This document shows, one piece after another, positions 1 to 5,875 of a stretch of 7,615 nt of DNA. Position numbers and translations under genes: made by a program. Source of the DNA: an uncultured Woeseiaceae bacterium (GTDB lineage: Bacteria; Pseudomonadota; Gammaproteobacteria; Steroidobacterales; Woeseiaceae). The first letter of the stretch is position 1. Each line of letters opens with the position of its first letter. Below the pieces are notes generated by a model, which saw nothing but the letters and a program-made list of their open reading frames with translations, was not told the DNA's origin and did not search any database. The stretch lies in contig CALZHX010000331.1 of NCBI GenBank assembly GCA_945787435.1, positions 1-7,615 on the forward strand, given 5' to 3'.

Positions 1-192
1 AAGGGTGCTAGCCTGGAACTACTCGAGGACGCGATGGACAAGTTCAACCTGTCCGCGAGAGCTTACCAGCGCGTACAACGGGTAGCGCGGACAGTAGCTG
101 ATCTTGTGGATGCACGGGACATCGCCGTGCCGCACGTCGCGGAGGCTCTGTCCTTACGGCGCCTGGATATGCGCTCTACTGTGATTCGCTGA
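1..192 (+). CDS. comM: ComM/YifB family Mg-chelatase-like AAA+ ATPase, C-terminal end (5' truncated)
   Basis: The window opens inside this gene, in frame 1. The last 63 codons are present, ending in TGA at 190-192. The translated tail contains FNLSARAYQRVQRVARTVAD, then ..HVAEALSLRRLD near the end. This is the signature of the C-terminal Mg-chelatase domain of YifB/ComM proteins, usually read as 'LSaRayhRilkvARTIADL...I...H..EAlqyRrld'. ComM is a hexameric AAA+ helicase known to promote branch migration during natural transformation. The ATPase core (Walker A/B) lies outside the window, so only family membership can be judged. Its 3' end overlaps the convergent cytochrome gene by 17 bp. The tail runs a few residues (MRSTVIR) past the usual RRLD ending. 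Confidence 0.88.
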   Translation, partial: KGASLELLEDAMDKFNLSARAYQRVQRVARTVADLVDARDIAVPHVAEALSLRRLDMRSTVIR

Positions 193-691
193 CCATGTAG
201 GCGACGGCGTCGATAACTTCCTGGTCCGAAAGGTCAGCACGGCCGCCCTTCGCCAACATCGGCGTGATGGCGTCACCGTCAAAACCATTGACCGCGTGAT
301 CATTGAGTACGTCCGTTCCCTGGGCAATTCGCGCACTCCAGGCCGCGGCGTCACCGACGATTGGAGCCTCACCCGCGCCGGTACCATGACATGCGATGCA
401 AGCGGCGTTATATACCTGCGGGCCAGTCATCACCGTTGCAACGGGTTCCGGCTCCGGTGCGGTTTCGACGGTCGGCGCGGCCGTTTCGATTTCATCGCCG
501 GGCCGGTAGATTTCGCCAAACGGCCGAATTCGCTCGGCAACTGCGGACTGGTATTCATCCGCATCACGTGTGTACACACCCTGTGTCAGGTCGGACATCT
601 TCATTGCCAGCACGAGGATGGCAATCGCAAATGCGGCGAGGATGCCGATAACGAGGGAGTACATGTCAAAAAATTTCTGGTCGCGGCTCAC
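176..691 (-). CDS. Membrane-anchored cytochrome c5-like class I c-type cytochrome
   Basis: A 171-residue monohaem electron carrier. Residues 1-10 are polar and 11-31 form one hydrophobic helix that should anchor the protein in the inner membrane with the rest in the periplasm. Residues 61-90 are a Pro/Glu/Thr-rich linker. The haem domain has C98-I-A-C101-H102 for covalent haem c and proximal His ligation, with M145 in TPMLAKGG as the likely axial Met, followed by a helix (DLSDQEVIDAVAYMV) typical of cytochrome c5. The start is GTG (689-691), supported by GGAG seven bases upstream; the next Met (residue 10) would cut into the anchor. It is the last minus-strand gene, 105 bp downstream of the barrel gene and separated from it by a hairpin, so it is probably transcribed separately. 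The redox partner cannot be told; respiratory electron transfer is inferred from the family. Confidence 0.88.
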   Translation of the reverse strand: MSRDQKFFDMYSLVIGILAAFAIAILVLAMKMSDLTQGVYTRDADEYQSAVAERIRPFGEIYRPGDEIETAAPTVETAPEPEPVATVMTGPQVYNAACIACHGTGAGEAPIVGDAAAWSARIAQGTDVLNDHAVNGFDGDAITPMLAKGGRADLSDQEVIDAVAYMVSESQ

Positions 692-698
692 GGCACTG

Positions 699-702
699 CT
701 CC
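699..702 (-). promoter_or_regulatory. Ribosome binding site supporting the GTG start of the cytochrome gene
   Basis: On the minus strand GGAG lies seven bases before the GTG at 691-689. No ATG in frame has comparable support, so this site decides the start. Confidence 0.6.
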
Positions 703-719
703 GGGTCTTGCGGGTTAAT

Positions 720-744
720 CTGGCCGGGACGAAGCCCCGGCCAG
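720..744 (-). terminator. Perfect 9-bp GC hairpin, possible terminator after the exporter operon
   Basis: CTGGCCGGG (minus strand, 744-736) pairs perfectly with CCCGGCCAG (728-720) around a seven-base loop containing CTTCG. It lies in the 105-bp gap between the barrel gene stop (797) and the cytochrome start (691). No clear U-tract follows on the minus strand (the next bases read GATTAACC), so it is not a textbook intrinsic terminator. It could instead stabilise the 3' end of the operon mRNA or act with Rho. The stem is certain; the function is inferred. Confidence 0.4.
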
Positions 745-796
745 TGGCGGGCGATTATATTACAAGGTCAGGGCCGCAAGCGAACCCTGGCGAATC

Positions 797-1978
797 TCAG
801 TAGTGGAACCTGACCCGTAAATACGCATTACTCGCATCGGCGAGCTGGTTAAAAAACGTGTGCTGTTCGTTACCGCCAAACAGGTTCGCGCCGACTGTGA
901 ATGACCACTGGTCGCTGTGCCGGTAGGAGTAGGTTGGACGCAGGTAATAGTCGTCGTCGCTGGGCGAGTAAAACGTAAACAGGGACCAGGTATGTTTATC
1001 GCGTCCCGCGCGGTATGTCAGTCTGTTTGTCAGCATGTGCCGGGTATCTGCAGAATCCTGCCGTTCGAGATAGTACTGGAGGCCGACAGTGAAGTTTCGC
1101 CTTGCTTCCCATTCGTAGCCGAGCAGGAAGCGCAGCTGGTCGTCGCCATCTCGCGAGTCGTAGAAGGAAGTTTCTGCGTTCGCGAGCCCCGTTCCGAGTG
1201 GTCGCCTGATGCTCGCGCCGAAGGCATTCATCGGCACGAACATGGGCTGCTTGGAGAATCCACGATACGCATAGAACGCGTACTCGGTGCTTTCGATAGT
1301 CCGGTAGAGGCGCAGCGCGAACTCACCATTGGAGAATTTCTTGTCAGGCTCTGGCGCCGAAAAGGGTGGCGTCGGGGCGATGTTGCCATCGGCCGGCGGA
1401 AAGTAGAATGAGAAGCGCTCACCGGTCAGATACACGTCGGGTTCGAAAACCGGTGTCCATACGAAGTCGACGTTGAGTGCCTGCGAAAACTTAGTAACGC
1501 GTATCGCATCTCCCGGCGCCTTGAGATATTCGTCATCCCGCCCCGCGAAAAACGACACATAGTCTTTCGGAAACAGGTCGTTGAGAAAAACGAGGTCGCC
1601 GGTGCCCCAGGTCTGCACCTGTCGCCCGATCTTCAGATCGACAGACTCACCGATCGTAAACGTAGCCGTCAGGTCGCGGATCTCTGCTTTCCAGTCTTCC
1701 TCGATGCCGTCGTAGCCGAGATCCGCCTTGAGGCTGACGGTTACATCACCAGGTTGCCAGTCAGACTCAATGCGCCAGCGTACTTCCTCGAGTGTGTTGC
1801 GGTTGTCGAGCAGTTCGTCCGTGTCAAAGCGGGTGCCAAGTCCCGCTTCTGCGAAACCGCTCCAGACCATGCCCTGCTCTTCGTCACCCCAGTCTTCCTC
1901 CCACGCGCCGTCGTCCCAGGGGTCGTCCTGGGCGAGGGCGCTTAGCGGAAGCAAAAGAAGCAGCGGCCGGAGATTCAT
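797..1978 (-). CDS. Outer-membrane beta-barrel protein, DUF1302/porin-like, third gene of the RND exporter operon
   Basis: A 393-residue protein. Residues 1-16 are a classic signal peptide (MNLRPLLLLLPLSALA) with likely cleavage before QDD. Next comes an unusual Asp/Glu/Trp-rich stretch (17-36), then alternating polar/hydrophobic strands rich in Tyr, Phe and Trp to the end. The chain ends in R-V-R-F-H-Y; the terminal aromatic fits the beta-signal used by the BAM machinery. Residues 116-140 hold a GRQ...WG.GD....D.FP.DY motif of the kind seen in DUF1302 and alginate-export-like barrels. The start is ATG (1976-1978), 14 bases after the stop of the LolA-like gene, with only a weak ribosome site, which suggests translational coupling. 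The barrel is probably the outer-membrane partner of the RND pump and its periplasmic protein. Substrate and channel activity cannot be read from sequence. Confidence 0.8.
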   Translation of the reverse strand: MNLRPLLLLLPLSALAQDDPWDDGAWEEDWGDEEQGMVWSGFAEAGLGTRFDTDELLDNRNTLEEVRWRIESDWQPGDVTVSLKADLGYDGIEEDWKAEIRDLTATFTIGESVDLKIGRQVQTWGTGDLVFLNDLFPKDYVSFFAGRDDEYLKAPGDAIRVTKFSQALNVDFVWTPVFEPDVYLTGERFSFYFPPADGNIAPTPPFSAPEPDKKFSNGEFALRLYRTIESTEYAFYAYRGFSKQPMFVPMNAFGASIRRPLGTGLANAETSFYDSRDGDDQLRFLLGYEWEARRNFTVGLQYYLERQDSADTRHMLTNRLTYRAGRDKHTWSLFTFYSPSDDDYYLRPTYSYRHSDQWSFTVGANLFGGNEQHTFFNQLADASNAYLRVRFHY

Positions 1979-1992
1979 GTCACCAGGTGGGA

Positions 1993-2793
1993 CTACTCTG
2001 CCGGCCGCTTAAGCCAGTCGCGTGGGGGGTTACGCAACGAGCGCTCCGTGAACACACTGTCTGGAATGTCGACGTCGTACTTGATGTAACGAAACTGCAT
2101 GTCGGTCTTGCCGCCGGTCAGAAGATCGGATACGCGGCTCGTGGTAACCGTTGGGTGGCCGTCGAATTCAGCGACCTCGAACACTTCCACGCGGCGATAT
2201 ATGTCGCCCGCCGGGTTTGTGTACTCGATCTTCATGGGCAAGAAAGTCTGTCGGTCGATCCACGTTTGATAGTTCGCGAACTCAACGCTACCCAGGTCCT
2301 TGGGCGTATGGCTGAGAATGTAAAAAGAGTCGGAAGTCTCCACCAGCTCATGTTCATCATCCGATGGTCGCCGACCTGAAACGTCTTCGTAAAAGTAATG
2401 GGCACCGACAAAACTGGTGCGCTTATCGCCGGCAGATATGCGCTTCACAAGGTCCAGCCCAGGCAAGTACAGCCAGCGGTCATCGTCTTTGTCGATGTGC
2501 TTGTTCACGAGGAACACGGTGTTACGAACATCGGATGGCTGGCTAAATACAACAAGGAACTGCTGGTCGCCGGCGTCGTCAATGTCGCGCCGCAAAACCG
2601 TGAACTGCCGGCGTTGCTCGCGCCCCTGGGCGTCGCTGATGATCATGCGTACTTCGGAACGGCCGTCCGCACCTGCGTAATAGGAGGCGATATCAGCCTT
2701 CGCGATGATCTCGTCAGCACTGGTCAGGGTTTCAGCAGCTACTGTGCTACCGAGGATCAGCAGCGCCATGGCAGTGAGTTGTCGTGTGAACAT
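1993..2793 (-). CDS. Periplasmic LolA-like 'outer membrane lipoprotein-sorting' protein
   Basis: A 266-residue secreted protein. Residues 1-20 form a signal peptide (MFTRQLTAMALLILGSTVAA, cut before ETLT); there is no lipobox and no cysteine anywhere. The mature part matches the LolA-like family found beside RND exporters. It has an amphipathic N-terminal helix with DEIIAKAD (27-34), a central DDRWLYLPGLDLVKRIS (104-120), the family-typical SFVGAHYFYEDVSGR (127-141), then beta-rich segments YQTWIDRQTFLPMKIEY (175-191) and F.D....SVFTE near the end. Such proteins are thought to bind lipid or lipoprotein in a half-barrel between the membranes; the ligand is unknown here. The reading frame is open up to 2880, inside the RND gene, but ATG at 2793 has AAGGAG seven bases upstream and restores the signal peptide. 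It starts 17 bases after the RND stop, so the genes are co-transcribed. Confidence 0.87.
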   Translation of the reverse strand: MFTRQLTAMALLILGSTVAAETLTSADEIIAKADIASYYAGADGRSEVRMIISDAQGREQRRQFTVLRRDIDDAGDQQFLVVFSQPSDVRNTVFLVNKHIDKDDDRWLYLPGLDLVKRISAGDKRTSFVGAHYFYEDVSGRRPSDDEHELVETSDSFYILSHTPKDLGSVEFANYQTWIDRQTFLPMKIEYTNPAGDIYRRVEVFEVAEFDGHPTVTTSRVSDLLTGGKTDMQFRYIKYDVDIPDSVFTERSLRNPPRDWLKRPAE

Positions 2794-2800
2794 TCGAATA

Positions 2801-2806
2801 CTCCTT
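2801..2806 (-). promoter_or_regulatory. Strong ribosome binding site fixing the LolA-like start
   Basis: AAGGAG on the minus strand lies in the 17-base gap between the RND stop (2811-2813) and the ATG at 2793-2791, seven bases before the start. It rules out the upstream in-frame Met at 2880. Confidence 0.75.
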
Positions 2807-2810
2807 TCGT

Positions 2811-5402
2811 TCAGGCGTGTGCTGGTCGCGTTGCCGCAACCGCAAACGCGCCTCGCTTTTTCATTTCCGGAAACAGCCACTGGCCGGCCCAGGACATCAG
2901 GGCGGGTAACAGAATCAGGGTTGTCACGCCGGACAAAGCCATGATCGCCGCCATGAACGCGCCGACCGTGATGTACGGCACAAGGGGCGCGAAGAACAAC
3001 GGTGTGAATCCGATCGCGATCACGATCGCGTTGCGGGCAATCGCGCGCGCGGGCTCTTCAAACATCTGTTGTTCGGCGGCCGCGAACGATCCGCTGCTCC
3101 TGAGGAACGACCGTGTTCGTTCGATGAAGTGAATCGCAAAGTCGATGGACAACCCGAGCGTCAGTGACGAGAGCACGGCGATCGGCATGTCGTAGTCTTT
3201 GCCGATCCAGCCAATGACGCCATAAACACCGAGAATCGTGACCGACAACGGCACCATCGCAAACAGCCCTATACGGATGCTGCGGAACAGGAAAGCCATC
3301 ATCAGGAATACGACAACGAACGCGCCCATCAGGCTCTTGAGCATTCCGGCGACCATCACGTCCTGCCACACGACATTGATAAATGTCTTTCCAGCCCAGC
3401 GCATTTCGATGTCGGCGGGTAGTGGGTTTTCTGCGATGTAGGTGTCGAGGAAGTCTATCGCAAGGCTCATGTCCTGGTTGTCGCCGCTCTTGAACTGCAT
3501 CCATATTGCTGTGGATGTGAAGTCGGGCGTCACGATGTGCCACAAATCCTGTGGCCGATGTGATGACTGGTATTGCATCAGCGTCTGAGCAACTGCAGGC
3601 ACCGTTGCGGGAATCCTGTACTCGGAGTCGTCACCGCCACGCAGTTCACGATTGACGACTTTGACAACGTCAGCGACCGTGTTTGACTTGCCGACGAAGC
3701 CTGAGTCAGCCAGCGCACGCTGTATGCCGCTGATGTACTCGAGAACGTCGGGTCGCTGGAAGTATTTGGATGCCACCTGCGCGTCTTCAGCAAGTGCCAT
3801 GAGGCGCTCGAGCGTGCCGATCGCTTGAGGGCTCTGGGCGTCGAACAAGGCGTCATCGATATGCGCGATAAGATTGCCGTACCAGGCCCCCTTGTCATCG
3901 GCGTCCCGTGCGAGCATTTCACGAATTGGCGTCGAGTACCGATCGTCCAGGTTGTCCAGCAGACTATGTGAGCTAACGACGAACTCGGAAAATGCGCGTT
4001 TGTCATCGTGACTCAGCACGACAAACGCATCGTAGGTGCCGGCAAAATGTTCGTTGAGCACTGTGTCGGCGACACGAATCGGATGGTTTTCCTTGAACCA
4101 GCGTACGGGATTGTCATTGATCTCGATGCGATTGATGCCGGCAATGCTGACGGCGATGCCGAGAACCGCGAAAGCAGTGATAAGTTTGCCGTGACGCATG
4201 GCGAATTTGCCACTGCGCCTGAGAGTGCGCGCGAGCAGTGTGTCCGTGTGCGGTGTTTTGGAACGCGTTGCCAGCTTGTCGAGCGACAGCGGATTCATGC
4301 GCACGATGTAAGCCGGGATCAACGTGATCGTCAGCACGAATGCGAGCAGAATGCCGAACGCAACAAACACACCAAAGATCTGCACGGGCGGAATCGGCGT
4401 CAACAACAACGACAGGAAGCCAACGGCCGACGTTAGCGACGTAAATAGCATGGGCTTAAAAAGGTGATCGACGACGCGCGAGATAACCACCTTCGGATTG
4501 GCGCCTGGCCGGTAGGCGTCAGCGAACTCGGACATGATATGCACCGAATCGACGACAGCGATCGGCATCAGGAAGATCGGAATCATCGAGCTCATGATGT
4601 GCACTGTGAAACCAAGGCCCGTCAGGAGGCCCATGCTGATGATGACTGTGGCCATGGCGACAAGCATCGGCGCGATGACCAGCTGCGCGCTGCGGAAGAA
4701 ATACAACATCAGGATGAAGATCATGAGGCCGGCAAGCGGGGCTGAGATGCCCATCTGCACAAACATGTCATGACCAAATGTGTCTTCGGCAACGGGCAGC
4801 CCCGTGATGTGATAGTCGTCGCTCGTGTCGAGCTCTTCAATGAGTGCGTGAATGTCCTGCGACAACGGATAACTGAGGTCCTTGCTCGCGATCGGCACGT
4901 AAATCGTCGCAGCTTTGCCATCGCCGGAAACAAGCGAGTCTTTCAATAACGGCAAGCGGTTCACCTTGTCGCGAATGTCGGTCGCCTGTTCGGCAGTAAT
5001 CGGTGCTTCCCGCATCAACCATTCGAAGCGAATCGTGCCGACGCCTTCCTGTTCGATATTGTCGACGGCAGACAACGATGCGAGGTCAGGGGCGATGACG
5101 CCATCGAGTGCGAGGATTGCGTTGCTCAGGCGGTGCAACGCACCGAGCGATTCGACGTTGTAGATGCCATCCGGGTGAGTCTCGTTGACTATGCCAACGA
5201 CAATCGCGTCGTGATAAGTGAAGCGTTCTTCGACAGCGTTGTGGAACACGCGATCGGACTGCGCGGCCGGCAGCATGTTCTCGGGGTCAGTATCGATCTG
5301 AATACGGCCGATCAAGGCACCCGTGATTGCGACGAGTGCAATGACGACCGCGTAGACCAACCGCGGTCGCTCAGTCGAGACATGAATGATGGAGTGTTTC
5401 AT
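2811..5402 (-). CDS. RND/MMPL-family inner-membrane exporter (COG1033-type, two SSD-like halves)
   Basis: An 863-residue proton-driven transporter with duplicated RND architecture. Approximate membrane segments are: 1 (15-32), 2-6 (220-236, 241-262, 271-291, 318-336, 341-365), 7 (405-424), 8-12 (684-706, 708-731, 738-760, 792-806, 811-835). Two periplasmic domains (33-219 and 425-683) are separated by these bundles. Each bundle carries the characteristic Asp in its fourth helix: D285 in VVDSVH and D754 in LSIDFAIHF, which in this superfamily belong to the proton relay. The length and the absence of HAE1 or heavy-metal (HME) pump features fit the MMPL/HpnN-like exporters, which often move lipids or hydrophobic compounds. 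The start is ATG with AGAGG 11 bases upstream. It is the first gene of a three-gene operon and divergent from the ArsR repressor, whose operator repeats overlap its probable promoter. The substrate is unknown. Confidence 0.9.
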   Translation of the reverse strand: MKHSIIHVSTERPRLVYAVVIALVAITGALIGRIQIDTDPENMLPAAQSDRVFHNAVEERFTYHDAIVVGIVNETHPDGIYNVESLGALHRLSNAILALDGVIAPDLASLSAVDNIEQEGVGTIRFEWLMREAPITAEQATDIRDKVNRLPLLKDSLVSGDGKAATIYVPIASKDLSYPLSQDIHALIEELDTSDDYHITGLPVAEDTFGHDMFVQMGISAPLAGLMIFILMLYFFRSAQLVIAPMLVAMATVIISMGLLTGLGFTVHIMSSMIPIFLMPIAVVDSVHIMSEFADAYRPGANPKVVISRVVDHLFKPMLFTSLTSAVGFLSLLLTPIPPVQIFGVFVAFGILLAFVLTITLIPAYIVRMNPLSLDKLATRSKTPHTDTLLARTLRRSGKFAMRHGKLITAFAVLGIAVSIAGINRIEINDNPVRWFKENHPIRVADTVLNEHFAGTYDAFVVLSHDDKRAFSEFVVSSHSLLDNLDDRYSTPIREMLARDADDKGAWYGNLIAHIDDALFDAQSPQAIGTLERLMALAEDAQVASKYFQRPDVLEYISGIQRALADSGFVGKSNTVADVVKVVNRELRGGDDSEYRIPATVPAVAQTLMQYQSSHRPQDLWHIVTPDFTSTAIWMQFKSGDNQDMSLAIDFLDTYIAENPLPADIEMRWAGKTFINVVWQDVMVAGMLKSLMGAFVVVFLMMAFLFRSIRIGLFAMVPLSVTILGVYGVIGWIGKDYDMPIAVLSSLTLGLSIDFAIHFIERTRSFLRSSGSFAAAEQQMFEEPARAIARNAIVIAIGFTPLFFAPLVPYITVGAFMAAIMALSGVTTLILLPALMSWAGQWLFPEMKKRGAFAVAATRPAHA

Positions 5403-5434
5403 CGGGCAGATTTCCTCTCAAAATGCCGGTATGC

Positions 5435-5450
5435 ATTAGCGGCAGCTAAT
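5435..5450. promoter_or_regulatory. Perfect palindrome ATTAGC-N4-GCTAAT, candidate operator
   Basis: Six-base arms (5435-5440 and 5445-5450) flank GGCA. It sits over the -10 and start region of the probable exporter promoter. The TTAG/CTAA cores match those in the neighbouring CTAAATTAG repeats, so it may be a further site for the same ArsR protein. Binding is inferred, not shown. Confidence 0.5.
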
Positions 5451-5476
5451 ATATGTTATTTATCTAAATTAGTAAA
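5448..5476 (-). promoter_or_regulatory. Probable sigma70 promoter of the RND/LolA-like/barrel operon
   Basis: On the minus strand a -35 box TTTACT (5476-5471, 4/6 to consensus) and a -10 box TATATT (5453-5448, 5/6) are separated by exactly 17 bp. This predicts a start near 5441 and a leader of about 38 bases. CTAAATTAG at 5464-5472 overlaps the -35 and the ATTAGC-N4-GCTAAT palindrome overlaps the -10 and start point, as expected for repression. Confidence 0.5.
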
Positions 5477-5502
5477 GCCTAAATTATAGACATCTAAATT
5501 AG
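5462..5502. repeat. Three CTAAATTA repeats at 15-bp spacing, candidate ArsR operator array
   Basis: CTAAATTAG occurs at 5464-5472 and 5494-5502, and CTAAATTAT at 5479-5487, so the three copies start exactly 15 bp apart. The outer two are identical over 11 bases (ATCTAAATTAG). CTAAATTAG is itself a dyad (CTAA-A-TTAG), as expected for a dimeric winged-helix repressor. The first copy overlaps the exporter -35 and the third lies in the spacer of the arsR promoter, so occupancy could block both. AT-rich operators are usual for BigR-type ArsR proteins; assignment to this repressor is inferred from position. Confidence 0.62.
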
Positions 5503-5515
5503 CATCGACTATAGT
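5487..5515 (+). promoter_or_regulatory. Probable sigma70 promoter of the arsR-DUF302 unit
   Basis: A -35 box TAGACA (5487-5492, 5/6 to TTGACA) and a -10 box TATAGT (5510-5515, 5/6 to TATAAT) are separated by 17 bp. Transcription should start near 5522, about 30 bases before the ATG. The third CTAAATTAG repeat (5494-5502) lies between the two boxes, implying autorepression. Confidence 0.6.
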
Positions 5516-5551
5516 GTGTGTCATTGACGGCCATTCGGGCTGGAGAACAAC

Positions 5552-5875
5552 ATGAATGCGAATGACATGGCCGAGCACGCAGCGGATGCTGCTGGCCTCA
5601 TGAAGGCACTCGGCAACGAGAGCCGGCTCATGATCCTGTGCATGCTGGCTGACCGGGAACGCTCGGTCGGGGAACTCAACGAGACAATCCCGCTAAGCCA
5701 GTCTGCCCTGTCACAACAACTCGCACGGCTGCGCCAACAGGGCATCGTCAAAACCCGGCGCGAGTCACAAACGATTTTTTACTCACTCGCCGACGGGCCT
5801 GCCGAGAAGGTCATTCATTTGCTACATGAGACCTACTGCGGAACGGGTATAACCGGCAACAAGGAGACAAACTGA
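5552..5875 (+). CDS. ArsR/SmtB-family repressor, BigR/SqrR-like dithiol sensor
   Basis: A 107-residue winged-helix regulator. LMKALGNESRLMILCML (16-32) is the typical ArsR helix pair, SQSALSQQLARLRQQGIV (49-66) the recognition helix region, and KTRRESQTIFYSLA (67-80) the wing. The ELCVCDL metal motif of ArsR/SmtB is replaced by SVGELN, so alpha-3 metal sensing is unlikely. Instead there are just two cysteines, C30 and C96, 66 residues apart. This is the spacing of the redox cysteines I recall for BigR and SqrR, which respond to persulfide or oxidation by joining the two thiols. GGAG six bases before the ATG supports the start. The stop overlaps the DUF302 start (TGATG), so the two are co-translated. 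It is divergent from the exporter operon, with operator-like repeats between. Expected role: repressor of both units. The inducer is inferred from the family. Confidence 0.88.
   Translation: MNANDMAEHAADAAGLMKALGNESRLMILCMLADRERSVGELNETIPLSQSALSQQLARLRQQGIVKTRRESQTIFYSLADGPAEKVIHLLHETYCGTGITGNKETN

Noticed and set aside
1792..2379. 195-codon open frame on the plus strand
   Set aside because: It is antisense to the barrel and LolA-like genes and its product is Arg/Pro/Cys-rich low-quality sequence, typical of a GC-rich shadow frame.
2794..2880. N-terminal extension of the LolA-like protein inside the RND gene
   Set aside because: AAGGAG seven bases before ATG 2793 and a good signal peptide from that Met make the longer start unlikely.
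2398..3132. 244-codon open frame on the plus strand
   Set aside because: It lies antisense across the RND and LolA-like genes, has no ribosome site, and its translation has no recognisable domain, whereas the minus strand shows clear families.
5462..5502. CRISPR-like reading of the regular repeats
   Set aside because: Repeats are only 8-11 bp with a 15-bp period, far too short for a CRISPR array, and they sit between promoter boxes.
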